Source: Clytia hemisphaerica (Eukaryota; Cnidaria; Hydrozoa; Leptothecata; Clytiidae). Taken from it: a stretch of 64,000 nt of DNA. Under the pieces are notes generated by a model. It made no database searches, was not told the DNA's origin, and was given only the letters and a program-made list of their open reading frames with translations. Location of the stretch: contig CACVBU010000812.1 of assembly GCA_902728285.1 (NCBI GenBank), positions 414,352 to 478,351 of the forward strand. Direction: 5' to 3'. Shown here piece after piece: positions 23,150-33,512 of the stretch. The position numbers were made by a program, and so were the translations under genes. Within the stretch, counting starts at the first letter, position 1; every line of letters starts with the position of its first letter.

Positions 23150-23508
23150 CAGTTTGTGGGCCTCAAATATAGCTTTCTCACCATCTTGACCAAACGCTCT
23201 CAAAGACACCTTTAAATCAGGATCCTCAGTTGTGATTGCGTGAAATAACGACGAATACTGTTTGGTTGACTTTGTCTTACAAATCGTGACTGGACCAATT
23301 CCAGTAACCGGTCGGCCGTACTTCTTTGAAAAGACCATCAGATTGGAATAAGTAGTTATGACCACCCAGAAATCTCCAATGTTAAATGTCATATCACAGC
23401 AAAGGACAGACACCTGATAATCTAACGGTGGTGAACAGAATTTAGGAATGTTCTTAACTTGTTCCTTATTGAACAGAATAACCGTCGGCGAGTTGTTCTC
23501 AATTAATA
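23150..23508 (-). pseudogene. MULE-like transposase fragment
   Basis: Minus strand, beginning after a TTTATAG acceptor-like site at 23508: a frame with CCDMTFNIGDFWVVITTYSN (the 'D-x-TFN' first catalytic Asp box), GIGPVTIC, and LRAFGQDGEKAIFEA (the 'FGTDGE' box). These two boxes are typical of Mutator-like transposases in invertebrates. The frame ends at TGA soon after, before the CxxC/H and second catalytic region, so the copy is truncated. It lies on the same strand as the OTU-like fragment ~300 bp downstream, which could be part of the same decayed element. Confidence 0.55.
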
Positions 23509-23610
23509 CCTATAAACGTAAGAAAAGAAAAATATCTACTCTAGACCAGCATTTGTATTATTAGTACTATTTGTACAGAGTACATTGATATTGATATTGT
23601 CCTTTTCAGC

Positions 23611-23896
23611 ATACAATAAGATTGATGATTGTTTGGTAGCGTTAAAATGGTTTGATGCAAACAAAGACACTTTATTGGGACAATACTATTGCCCAATGTA
23701 TTTTAATTTGGATGACAAAAAAAGAGATAAAATTATGTGCTTATTGATTAGAGAAGAGATTTCTGATGAAGAAAAAGAAATGATGAACCATACTTTGGCA
23801 TTTCAATTTGAACTTAATACTGATCATATTTTTGCGAGAAAAATGTTGGAGCTTGAAATTTTGGTGAACTCCAAAGTTCTTGATTTTAAAGATTGA
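23611..23896 (+). CDS. Candidate terminal exon, acidic/helical protein
   Basis: Follows a strong acceptor (CCTTTTCAG at 23602-23610) and stays open 94 codons to TGA. The peptide is protein-like (LKWFDANKDTLLGQYYCPMY, then an EEISDEEKEMM acidic helix). An AATAAA polyadenylation signal lies near 23987, about 90 bp beyond the stop. Upstream exons are not identified and no family is recognised. Confidence 0.4.
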
Positions 23897-24648
23897 AATT
23901 GTCGTCTGCTTGGTGTCTGTCATCTGTTCATAGTATTTATTTTTGAAATTTTGTATTGTATTTATCTCAATATTATTCTATACCAATAAAATGTCAATTA
24001 ATTATCATTCAATATGGCAACTTTTCTGATATTAAATTCTGTCCAGCTGTTATTTTTTTGTCTGGCGAGAAGATCAATAGGCTAAATTTGTTGGGCAGGG
24101 CACAGAGACTGACGCGTTTGGAACTTTTATGACATGTTCAAACTGAATGAAGAAAAAAAATACAATGTTTTAGTCTCAAAAAAACTTTAGAAAAATGACA
24201 AATTTTAGTCTGAGAAAAAAGTGACGAAACTTGATCATCCAAAAATTTAGTTAATAGATGCCTTATTTTATTTTTCCAGTCTTCGAAACTTAAGAATCAC
24301 TTAAGATGTTTTTAGGGTTCAAATTCGTGAAAAATTAAGAATCACAAGGCTCATCTCTATTTATGTAATTCTTATTGAAAAAACTGTGTATCCATCAACC
24401 AAACAAGTGAGAGAAAAACTGTTGACCAAGCAAAAAATATAAACATACAGATTGTGTGGGAAGTCCACATCTCCGTTGAAATCAATCGTTGACCGAGTCT
24501 GCGACCAAATCTATTTTAAGAATCTTGTCCACATGTACCTTAAGGGTTCCCGCCAAAATAAGTTCCCTTAAGGTAAAATGTAATAATTCTTAAACTTACA
24601 AACTGTTTGACACACTACTGTTAGCTCTCAAAACCTTCCCTATTTAGA
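23897..24648. other. Gap between candidate terminal exons
   Basis: Holds the AATAAA signal near 23987. No coding signal beyond that. Confidence 0.4.
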
Positions 24649-24967
24649 AAAAGGCGTCCCTAACAGATTATTTCGAAAAAATAATCGAATTGGACGAGTT
24701 CCAGCTGGAAATATGATGACAACACCTGAAGCCGTCAACCATTATGAACAAATCATAAGTGGTAATTTGAAAAGGCCAGAAACGTATGGAATCGACCCAC
24801 TGTTTGACAATGAAGATTTTCAAGCTCTCCGGGAACGAAGATACTACAGTCTCTTTGTTGATGACCAATCAATATTCAATGCAATCATGCAGAAAAATCC
24901 ATTAGTATTTGAAAGAGCCTTGTGTTATTTTCAAAATCTTACAATAGAATATCAAAATTTATTATGA
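24649..24967 (+). CDS. Candidate terminal exon, unrecognised protein
   Basis: After an acceptor-like CCCTATTTAG, the frame runs to TGA at 24967 with a basic start (NRLFRKNNRIGRVPAGN) and helical body (TPEAVNHYEQIISG, DDQSIFNAIMQKNPLVFERA). AATAAA occurs ~15 bp after the stop. Gly/Pro and charged-residue spacing look real, but the family is unknown. It may belong to the same transcript group as the exon at 23.6 kb through alternative 3' ends. Confidence 0.4.
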
Positions 24968-25030
24968 AATCATTTGCCTTTAATAAAAGTTTGATTGAGA
25001 ATTGAAAACGTCGTTGTGTTGGTTGTTTAT

Positions 25031-25220
25031 TTCTCATCATCTTAAAATATTCTTAAGTCATTCTTAGGTTATACACGCTTTTTTTTATAAGAATAGTGTT
25101 TTTCCATTTCATCATGAATATTCTTAACTTTTTCGGAAAATACATCCCAAAATATTCTTAAGTCATTCTTAAGTTATACACGCTTTTTTTTATTAGAATA
25201 GTGTTTTTCCATTTCAGCCA
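25031..25220. repeat. Direct repeat, two copies of ~80 bp
   Basis: AAATATTCTTAAGTCATTCT, GTTATACACGC, a T-run, AGAATAGTGTTTTTCCATTTCA appears at ~25042-25110 and again at ~25150-25218 with few changes. Confidence 0.8.
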
Positions 25221-26267
25221 TTGCTAAAGTCTCAAGGCTGCCCGAAAGATTTCGGCCAAATTAGCCTCGTTTTGGCGCTAAAAACTCGTCCTAGGCCCCA
25301 AAAATAGAAATTTTCAACAAATGAAAGAAACACCAAGGGTGAAAAATTCTAGCCAAATTGAAGTCTCTAGGCTAGGACAAAGCTTTTTTTTGCGGACAGT
25401 CAGACGCACACATAATCATTTTCAGATTCTAGCTCAACTTAAGTTGAGAAAAATCAAAGTGCACATTTATTTTCAAGCAACTCAATTTTTCACTCAAGCG
25501 CTTGGTTGGGTTTCTAAGCCTTTAAAGACAAACCCTGAAAAAAATTTGTGACCTTCCTCAAGATTATACCCTTAAATTGCATTTCAGGGAGACTTCGAAA
25601 GATTGCCAAAAACTTCAGCCCCACTTTAAGCGCTTGACCCTTAGTAACTCCGTTGCTTATAAAAAATATTTATACTGTATCCAAGTTTTACATCTAAAAC
25701 CTAATATCAATGAGAAAAAAGGAAATTTTGAGTTCTACATCGATGTTTTTGATGCTGGAAGAAAATGAGTGATTTACAGTTGTAAATGCTGTAAAAAATG
25801 GACATTTTGGGTCTGCTAGCAAAGTTTTAGGATGGCAATATCCTTAGCATATTCTAAATTTTTTGGCCAATTTTAGCTCGAATATTCTTATAAAAAAGAC
25901 ACGTAGTCTGTATAGGAGAGAAGAAATAGAAGGTTTTTATGAAAAAATATTTTTGACAAAAACCTGATGGAAGAGGTCTCAATTGAAGAAAAAGGAAGAT
26001 AAAAGAGTAGGTTTAAATTCTTATAATAAATTGACATTATGCTTGTTTTGGTGATTTTTGGGACCTTAAGAGAGACTGGAGAAGCTCAAAAACCGACCCT
26101 TGATATCGAATCAGGCAGAAAATGCCACGTGCCTCTTAAAACTTGAAAGGGAAAAACAAAAGTTAAAAAGAAAATTGTTTTTTACTTTTTCAAAAGATGC
26201 TCTTTAGTCAATGTCAATGCATAAAGACTTACAAATATAATCTTACAAATACTAGAAGTATATAAAT
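25221..26267. other. Non-coding stretch
   Basis: Short frames on the plus strand (25321-25768) are Lys/Phe-rich without motifs. Nothing supported. Confidence 0.4.
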
Positions 26268-26851
26268 CTATTCATCGCCAATAATGTCACTGTAGTCGGC
26301 TGGGTTTACGGGTTCTGTGTCCGCATAACCGCTGCTACCAGGGTTGCTTTCATTGCTCACGGTTTCATTACCCACCTGCAGAATGCGAATTTGCTCTACA
26401 AACTCATCAAATCCTATTAAAACAAAAGTTTTTGATAGACCACGGTCGGTATTGCATTTGGGGCATTTTTTGTTGAATTGCTTCTGTTACCGTTCGTTGG
26501 TACATACCTCGCATCCAATGAAAGATAAACATCCACTACAAGCAATCAGAGGGAGCTTTGGTGGGATTCGTTTGCAAATTACACACGAAAATGTGTCTTC
26601 AAGGACTTGCAGAAAGCTGAAACTAAATTTATGCCGGAAAGCGAGTTGACGTAGCCTTTTCAGCTCTTTCTTGACCTCTTCAAAGTCTTCGACAAGACTC
26701 TCCATTGACTCCTCCAAATAGTTATCATTTTCCAAAACGCGCTTGGGTCGTTTGGTTTTTGAGCTCGTAGATGGCCCTGCACTTCTTTGTTCGTATTGAC
26801 ACTGTGGTATCGCGTAAAACTTCCGACTGCCTACCCTCCAGAAAGAAATTC
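26268..26851 (-). pseudogene. RING-like zinc-binding protein exon with one in-frame TAA
   Basis: Minus strand. An acceptor GTTTTGTAG at 26852-26860 opens a frame with a basic linker (SSKTKRPKRV), a coiled coil (VEDFEEVKKELKRLRQLAF), then CVICKRIPPKLPLIAC, CSGC, GCEVC and, after a TAA at 26487-26489, KKCPKC. The Cys spacing (C-x2-C, C-x2-C, C-x2-C, C-x2-C) fits a RING/treble-clef finger seen at the C-terminus of many transposon-linked cnidarian proteins. An acidic tail ends at TAG (26268). The single TAA splits the finger, so this is probably a recent pseudogene. Upstream exons not found. Confidence 0.5.
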
Positions 26852-27834
26852 CTACAAAACAAAAAAAGGAAAATGATTTTTATACACCCAACCTTATGAC
26901 CTCAGACGTATGCATCGTAGTCAAAACTAAACAAACAAGAGGCTTTTTAAAAAATTTACCATCTTAACAAAAAGAAATCCAGTTTCTAACAAAAGAATGA
27001 TACCATGCTGGCGCTTTATTTATTCAGATAAATCCAAGACTTTGAAAGTATAAGTATCAGTACAAGAAAAGTTCAAATTTGTCACCTGCAAATTGTTTTT
27101 AATAAGAACAATTTTATAAGAACACGAGCCTGGGTTTTGGCAAAAATCTAAGAACAAATTAAGATCAAGTTGAGCCTCAGAAATTTCAGGTGTTATTATG
27201 CAAAAAAACTGTCTAAGCTTTTTCTTGAAGAAATTGGTTTATTTTCTCCAAAAAAGATTTAAGCCTACTCGGACCAATTTGTAGAGTTTATAAAATGGAC
27301 CAAACACTCTTTTTTTTTATTAGAACAATTTTATAAGAACAATGAGGCTCAAAAACGAACTTGAGCCTGCAATTGCGGAGTTTTAAGTACCTTAATGTAG
27401 TTGATTTTATACCATCTCGTCAGACAAAAACCCAAGTTATGTAACAACTAGCAATTGTTATAACAAAGGATTTTTATCACTCTTGAAAGGATTACTAACA
27501 AAGGCTCTATTCTTTTTTCGGTTTCTAGGGATGTTCCTATAGAGAACGATTCCCAAATTGATACATTTAATGTCACGCTGCGATGTACAGTGAAGGAACA
27601 TCAATTAAGTCTCTTTTTTGTTCCTTATGGAACATTCTAAGAAACTCTACTCTTGACAATTCACACGAGACATGGTCAATTGATGATAAGATTTGACTCG
27701 TTCATCAAAATACGAAACCACCTTGCAAGTAACAATCCGATCACCAATCAATTTTCCCTCAGAAAACAAAGAACAATATGACATTCATGACAATAGGACC
27801 CCCTGTTGAGGATATGTTTACTGTTTTCAAAGAG
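26852..27834. other. Non-coding stretch with dispersed repeat
   Basis: At 27095-27350, copies of TTTTATAAGAACAATGAGGC and GAGCCTCAGAAATTTC occur. An inverted relative lies at 35380-35600. No gene seen. Confidence 0.5.
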
Positions 27835-27840
27835 TATAAA
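27835..27840 (+). promoter_or_regulatory. TATA box of Crypton-like copy 1
   Basis: TATAAA in GAGTATAAATGACAC lies 40 bp before the ATG at 27880, leaving room for a very short 5' leader. Confidence 0.45.
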
Positions 27841-27879
27841 TGACACAGTTTGAACACTCACTGATCAAGGAAGGCCAAT

Positions 27880-30170
27880 ATGGCCCGCCGGAGGGTGCTC
27901 TTCGTCGACTGGCATTCTGTCAATGGATCAGCCAATGGAAAACGAAAGTTATCGTTCAATGAAAGTGATAAAGGTAAATTTACATGTGCAGCTAAACTGT
28001 GCTTACATTCGGACTTTGAAAGCAAAAGAGGTTTAAGAAAACACATATATAACAAGCACCCTTGGTATTACTATTTTGATGACCAGCCAGAAATTAAAAG
28101 GCAAGAAGTCGAACTTAACCAGCCTATTATCCAAAAGAAAGCCTCTACAAGTTCCAAACCTTACTATTCAATCGATGAAGGGATCGGAAAATCGTTTTAT
28201 AGGTGGTTGACCACTACCTGCGGTGGAGGTAAAAATGACAGAGAAGCTAAACAAGTCGCTAAACGAGCTTTGAAGTTTTTGATGAGCAGTACTGGGGATA
28301 ACGAATCTCAAACACCCTTAACTTATGAACTGATTGATTGTTGTTTAGGGTCTACAACAATAATATTGACATTTTTGACTGTTTTAGACGAACAATGGAA
28401 ACTATCTTCTTCAGGGGTACTTAATTATGTTAAAGCTATTTCTGATTTAATGGATTATAGAAAATCATTTGGAATCAATGATAATAAATTGAGGTGTTTT
28501 ACAATCACAGAAGTTTATTTGAGGAGAGCAAAGGAAAACCTGAGAAAGAAGAAACGCCTTGACGGCACGAGAAACTTTGACCTAGAAACTCTCATTGGTC
28601 AAGACAGCTGGGCCACTTTAGAAGAAATGGAGGGAGTCATTCCTTATCATATCTTCATTCAAAGAAATCGTTAACAAGTGCAAAGTACAACAACCATTAC
28701 CCAATAAACAAGAGCTTACATTCTGTACTCGTTTCATCACAACCTTTTTATTTTTACGTGTAAAGTGCAGTAGACCAATGACATTTCAATACTTGACTCT
28801 AACAATGATCGAAAAAGCAAAGCAGGCTGATGGTTTCATTGACCAGAGGGAGTTCAAAACGACAGGTAAATATCTTTTTGATACTCTTATCTTAACTGAA
28901 GAAGTACCTTAAGTGGATAAATTTTGGCGTGGATTTAATTTGGCGATTGGCCAAAATACGATTTTTGGCGGGGATTTAATTTGGCGATAGATAAATTTCG
29001 TAAAATTTGGCGGGGATTTAATTTGGCGAATTGGAAATTTTTTCACACTGAAATGGGTGAAAATTACTCAAAAATATACAAAAAAGTTGTGATTTTTCAC
29101 ATAATTCTCTTTTTGTTAAATTTGGCGGGGATTTAATTTGGCGAATTGCCGAATTTGGAAATTTTGGCGAGGATTTAATTTGGCGAATTTTGGTAAAATT
29201 CGCCAAATTCGCCAAAATTTATCCACTTAATTTACTGTCTTGGACACATACACAGACTTTGTTAGACCTCTTATGAAACCAAGTTGTGACTATCTGTTAG
29301 TATCGACAACAGGCAATCAATATCAATCTTTAACAACTGCAATGACTTTAATTGTACATCAAGCCATAGGAAAGTATATCCATCCAACAAGATATCGACA
29401 AATAGTTGAAACAACAAGTGCGGATAGATTATCTCGATCCGAACAGGAGATAATATCAGAGGATCAAAAACATAGCTCTGATGTTGCAAAGGTTCACTAC
29501 AAAAAGAAACAATCGAGAATAGTCGCCACACAAGGTCGTCAATGCATGGAGAAAATGCTTGGTACTACACGAAAGGATCACCAAGAAGCATGTTCAGGCG
29601 TGCTGAGAGATTTAGCTGACATGTCAAGAAATACAATTGAATCACAACCAATTCAAGACGCAGTTGCTAGTTCAGCTTCTTCAACCTCAACAAATAATCA
29701 CAATGATAGTAGATTCAGACGATGACGCATTCGAACCAAGTAATATCGAGGCTCAATGCACTGAAGTGAACAACATCATGCAACGTGTGCAATCAATGTG
29801 CTCGACTTCACCTCTCACAAATCTAAATCTAAACGAGTCAAGAGACGTACAAATGGAAGTCGTAAGGTCAACTGTATCATCTACACCAAAACGTCCTCAA
29901 AACTCTAAGTGTTACGACAAATGAAGAATAACTGAAAGTGTAGAGGTGAAAAAGGAAACTGCTATTAAAGAGACAAGAAAATCTTCTAGAAACATCAAAT
30001 TTTCACAAGAGGAAGATGAGGAGCTTTTAAAAGGGATACAAAAACATGGTGAGAAGAACTGGGCAGCCATTATAAAAGACAAAACATTTGACTTTCATCC
30101 CTCAAGGACAAGAGACTCGTTGAGGGTACGAGCAGATTCAGCAAAATTTAAAAAGCTTTTGAAAATTTAA
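27880..30170 (+). pseudogene. Crypton-like tyrosine recombinase, copy 1 (broken)
   Basis: Same protein as the intact copy at 31016 and similar throughout: start MARRRVLFVDWHSVNGSANG, a C2H2 finger (CAAKLC...H...H) followed by HPWYYYFD, a recombinase body, and a C-terminal SANT/Myb domain (KHGEKNWAAIIKDK, then SRTRDSLRVRAD). Lesions: a frameshift near 28655, a 314-bp insertion at 28913-29226 inside the catalytic domain, a frame change near 29720 between recombinase and SANT parts, and a TGA at 29922. The HxxR box (HPTRYRQ) and nucleophile region (VAKVHYKKK) are kept. Dead copy; useful for judging which features are conserved. Confidence 0.8.
28913..29226. mobile_element. 314-bp MITE with TTAA target duplication, inserted in the recombinase
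   Basis: Ends are perfect inverted repeats, GTGGATAAATTTTGGCG and CGCCAAAATTTATCCAC, flanked on both sides by TTAA (28909-28912 and 29227-29230). The interior is built from about five copies of a GGGGATTTAATTTGGCG-type unit. TTAA duplication suggests mobilisation by a piggyBac- or Kolobok-type transposase. The insertion interrupts the coding frame of copy 1, so it post-dates that copy. Confidence 0.8.
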
Positions 30171-30250
30171 ATTGACTATGAATTTGAAGTGTTATTTAAA
30201 CAGTTACTTGAATATTTGATGGAAATTTATAATAGGCCAGTGACAAAAAA

Positions 30251-30313
30251 TAGTCCTTATTACCTGTTATTACATTTTTAAGCAAAAACATGTAATAACA
30301 GGTAATAAGGACT
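30251..30313. repeat. Perfect 24-bp-arm palindrome
   Basis: AGTCCTTATTACCTGTTATT and its reverse complement AATAACAGGTAATAAGGACT (24-bp arms in all) flank a ~14-bp loop. It stands at the head of the ATAAGG-rich tandem array and 80 bp after copy 1 ends, where a recombination or cleavage site could be expected. Confidence 0.85.
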
Positions 30314-30344
30314 TAACTTAGGCTTCTTTAACTTCAAAGAACAT

Positions 30345-30865
30345 AGTTCAGATCCGGAGTGTAATAAGGGGTAATAAAGGTATATAAGGTAGCATAAGCA
30401 AGCAAACCTCGTGTAATAAGACGGAATAAGAAAATCTCAAAAATCTCAATGGCCAAAGTTCAGATCCGGAGTGTAATAAGGTGCAATAAGCAAGCAAACC
30501 TCGTGTAATAAGACGGAATAAGAAAATCTTAAAAATCTCAATGACCAAAGTTCAGATTCGAAGTGTCATAAGGGGTAATAAGGGTATATGTGGCAGAATA
30601 AGCAAGCGAACCTCGTGTTATAAGAAGAAATAAGAAAATCTTAAAAATCTCAATGACCAAAGTTCAGATCCGGAGTTTAATAAGGGGTAATAAGGGTATA
30701 TAAGGCAGAATAAGCAAGCGAACCTCTTGTTATAAGACGGAATAAGAAAATCTTAAAAATCTCAATGACCAAAGTACAGATCCGGAGTGTAATAAGGGGT
30801 AATAAGGGTATATAAGGTAGTATAAGCAAGTCAAGGTCATGTAATAAGCCAGAAATAAGAGAATT
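30345..30865. repeat. Tandem array, ~112-bp unit, 5 copies
   Basis: Units begin at GTTCAGATCCGGAGTG and contain GTAATAAGGGGTAATAAGGG, GCAAGCAAACCTCGTG and AATAAGAAAATCT. Starts at 30346, 30458, 30550, 30662 and 30775; the second is short (92 bp), lacking one TAATAAGGGTATA block. The array lies directly upstream of the intact recombinase copy. Confidence 0.85.
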
Positions 30866-31015
30866 TATCATTGAGACCCCCGGCAGAGATATTTAAACCA
30901 ATCATGTGACTGGGTTTAGCTTTTCCCAAGGGTTTTCTGACCCCTTGATATCAGGTACCACGATGAAGGATAAAAGGTCAGAATTTATCCCTCGATAATC
31001 ATTCATTCAGGGCCA

Positions 31016-32509
31016 ATGGCCCGAAGACGTGTGCTCTTCGTAGATTGGCACTCTGTCAATGGATCAGCAAATGGGAAAAGGAGACTTTCACTTCAAGAGA
31101 ACGAGAAAGGTAAATTTACTTGTCCTGTTAAGCTATGTCTTCACGCTGATTTTGGTAGTAAGCGTGGACTAAGGAAACATATTGATAACAAGCATCCTTG
31201 GTATTATTATTTTGATGAACAGCCCCAAATTAAGAGGGAAGATGTAGTGTTAAATCAACGGAATGTACCAAAGAAAGCAACAACGACTTCGAAACAATAC
31301 TACTCGATGGATGAAGGTATTGGTAAAGAATTTTATAAGTGGCTAACCACTACAACTGGAGGAGGAAAGAACCCTCGTGAGTCAAAACAGACTGCAAAGC
31401 GTGCTTTGAAATTTTTAATGGACAGTTCTGGTGAAAATGAATCTCAAGCACCTCTTATATTCGAACTCATTGATTGTTGTCTGGGTTCTCCTTCAATAAT
31501 ACTTCATATTTTAAAGGTATTGGAAGAGGAGTGGAAAATGACTTCTTCTGGATCACTAAACTACGTAAAGTCTATTGCAGATCTGATGGACTTTCGCAAA
31601 TCGATGGGTGTTAACGACACTAAATTAAGGTGTTTCACCGTCACCGACGTCTATTTGAGAAGGGCAAGAGAGAATTTACGGAAAAATAAACGTTTAGACA
31701 GTACAAGGAATTTCGATTTAGAAGCATTGATAGGTCGAGAGAGTTGGGCAACTTTAGAGGAAATGGAGCAAGTGATACCGTTCCATATACTGCGCTTCAA
31801 TGATATCATTCACAAATGTCGATCTCAAAGCCCTTTACCGAGCAAAAAGGAGATAACCTTTTGTACTCGATTCATCACAACTTTTCTTTTCTTACGTGTA
31901 AAATGCAGTAGACCGATGACGTTCCAGTTTCTAACACTCTCAATGATTGAAAAAGCAAAGACGAATGATGGTTTCATAGACCAAAGAGAATTTAAAACTG
32001 CCACTACTTATCTATTCGACACCTTGATTCTGACAACAGATGTTATTGCCATTCTTGATGTATATATTGACCTTGTACGACCGTTGACTAACCCGACGTG
32101 TGATTACTTGCTGGTTTCTACTACAGGTAACCAATACCAATCATTAACATCAGCAATGACTATTCTTGTACATGAAGCAATTGGAAAATACATACATCCA
32201 CCCCGTTATAGGCAAATCGTAGAGACAACCAGTTCAGACATGTTATCCCTGCAGGAACAACAAATCATTTCTGAAGATCAAAAGCACAGTTCAGCAGTGG
32301 CAAAAACCTATTACAAATTAAAGCAGTCAAGGAAAGTGGCGATAGAAGGACGGCAGTGTATGGAAAAGCTGCTTGGTTCAGCAAGGAAAAAGCACCAAAA
32401 CTCTGTATTGGACGTATATTGTGACTTGACAGCCTCAACCAAGCGATCATTATTTCCTACCGCTAACACGTCGACAAGCAGGTGGCAGGACCTTCTTCTG
32501 ATAACATGA
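31016..32509 (+). CDS. Crypton-like tyrosine recombinase with N-terminal C2H2 finger, copy 2 (intact)
   Basis: 497 codons, no breaks. The C2H2 finger uses C36, C41, H55 and H60, followed by HPWYYYFDEQP. A helical core-binding region spans roughly 95-270. The catalytic domain shows every residue of a tyrosine recombinase: R299 in CSRPMTFQ, K327 in EFKTAT, HxxR as H394-P-P-R397, H424 in QKHSSAVAK, and the tyrosine nucleophile at Y432 or Y433. Tyrosine recombinases with a DNA-binding fusion and no RT are the Crypton hallmark. It would cut and insert DNA as a circle. A SANT/Myb frame begins inside its last codons. Start chosen at MARRRV because copy 1 shares it. Crypton membership is inferred from architecture. 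Confidence 0.85.
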   Translation: MARRRVLFVDWHSVNGSANGKRRLSLQENEKGKFTCPVKLCLHADFGSKRGLRKHIDNKHPWYYYFDEQPQIKREDVVLNQRNVPKKATTTSKQYYSMDEGIGKEFYKWLTTTTGGGKNPRESKQTAKRALKFLMDSSGENESQAPLIFELIDCCLGSPSIILHILKVLEEEWKMTSSGSLNYVKSIADLMDFRKSMGVNDTKLRCFTVTDVYLRRARENLRKNKRLDSTRNFDLEALIGRESWATLEEMEQVIPFHILRFNDIIHKCRSQSPLPSKKEITFCTRFITTFLFLRVKCSRPMTFQFLTLSMIEKAKTNDGFIDQREFKTATTYLFDTLILTTDVIAILDVYIDLVRPLTNPTCDYLLVSTTGNQYQSLTSAMTILVHEAIGKYIHPPRYRQIVETTSSDMLSLQEQQIISEDQKHSSAVAKTYYKLKQSRKVAIEGRQCMEKLLGSARKKHQNSVLDVYCDLTASTKRSLFPTANTSTSRWQDLLLIT

Positions 32510-32982
32510 CCAGATCCTCGCCGTTTTTCCCTGCAGATGCAGATGTTGAATCTCAATGTACCGAAGTCGAGAGCATCTTAAAGAGAGTTCAAAACATGTG
32601 TTCTCCAACAGACACTGGAACAGAAACCTTAGATACGTTATCAGATATTGGAATGCAAATAACAAACGTTACCGATGGTTGCTCACCTGTCAACACAACA
32701 CAGTTCACTACTCATGCAATAAAGGACATGATAAGCAAAGATGTTTCGATAAAAAAAGAGGCAGCACCGAAGGAGACAAACAAGAAAGTATCGAAAAATG
32801 TCAAATTCACGCAAAATGAAGATGAGTATCTATTGAGCGGCATCAAAAAGTATGGGAAAAAGAGCTGGGCTGCAATTTTGAGAGATGATGACTTTTCTTT
32901 TCATGAATCAAGAACAAGAGATTCTCTGAGGGTTAGGGCTGACTCTGCAGCCTTTAAAAAACTCTTGAATCAAGATCAATGA
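32482..32982 (+). CDS. SANT/Myb-like DNA-binding frame downstream of recombinase
   Basis: Open frame in a different phase overlaps the 3' end of the recombinase by 28 bp; a GTG at 32482 is only the frame edge and ATG 32506 is the first Met. It encodes an acidic linker (VESQCTEVESILKRVQNMC, matching copy 1), a Lys-rich stretch and a SANT/telobox-like domain at the C-terminus (NEDEYLLSGIKKYGKKSWAA, then SRTRDSLRVRAD). Copy 1 has the same order. It is probably joined to the recombinase by frameshift or a small intron, or made as a second ORF. Function inferred: binding of element or host target DNA. Confidence 0.7.
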   Translation: MAGPSSDNMTRSSPFFPADADVESQCTEVESILKRVQNMCSPTDTGTETLDTLSDIGMQITNVTDGCSPVNTTQFTTHAIKDMISKDVSIKKEAAPKETNKKVSKNVKFTQNEDEYLLSGIKKYGKKSWAAILRDDDFSFHESRTRDSLRVRADSAAFKKLLNQDQ

Positions 32983-33129
32983 TACAATAGTTTTGAATGT
33001 TCTGTTCTGTAATTACATTTATGCATGTTTTGACATTTTTCATGAATACAGAAGAAGTTTTAAATATATCAATCCGGTGTGCTTGGTATAATTCAAACTT
33101 CCTCTGTATTCAGTTTATTTTTGATTTAG

Positions 33130-33512
33130 AAACAACTTAAATAGCATCCGAATAATTTGTTTGGAAAATGAGCAAGTATTATGTAACTTCAAGTTCGTTA
33201 GTGAGTCGGATACACCCCTTCTTGAGAAAATGCTTAGTGGAATTCCAAAGAAAAAGAAGTTTCCTCCTCCAACTTTGAAGAGATCCAAACGTCAAGGAAT
33301 GTGTATGTGTTCAGGGGACGAAAAATCTTCTCAAGAGTGTAATGTTATAAAGATTGAATCAGACTCAGACTTTGCAGATATTCCTGAAGAAATTCTAAAA
33401 CAAAAGGACCAAAAAAAACTTAATCGACTTTGAAGATGATAGTACTTTTGAAAACCTTTTGCTGACAATAGAATTAGACAATGAAAGCTTTAAACCAAAA
33501 GCAAAAAGTTAA
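33130..33512 (+). pseudogene. Acidic/basic nuclear-type protein exon, frame broken at an A8 run
   Basis: An acceptor TTTGATTTAG leads into a frame with ESDTPLLEKMLSGIPKKKKF, a basic RSKRQ patch and NVIKIESDSDF, a hydrophobic core followed by acids like a SUMO-interacting motif. At an A8 tract (33411-33418) the frame stops soon after, but shifting by one base keeps an acidic tail (FEDDSTFENLLLTIELD) open to TAA at 33510. An indel or sequencing error in the homopolymer is likely. Family unknown; composition resembles the exon at 36.8-37.2 kb. Confidence 0.4.
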
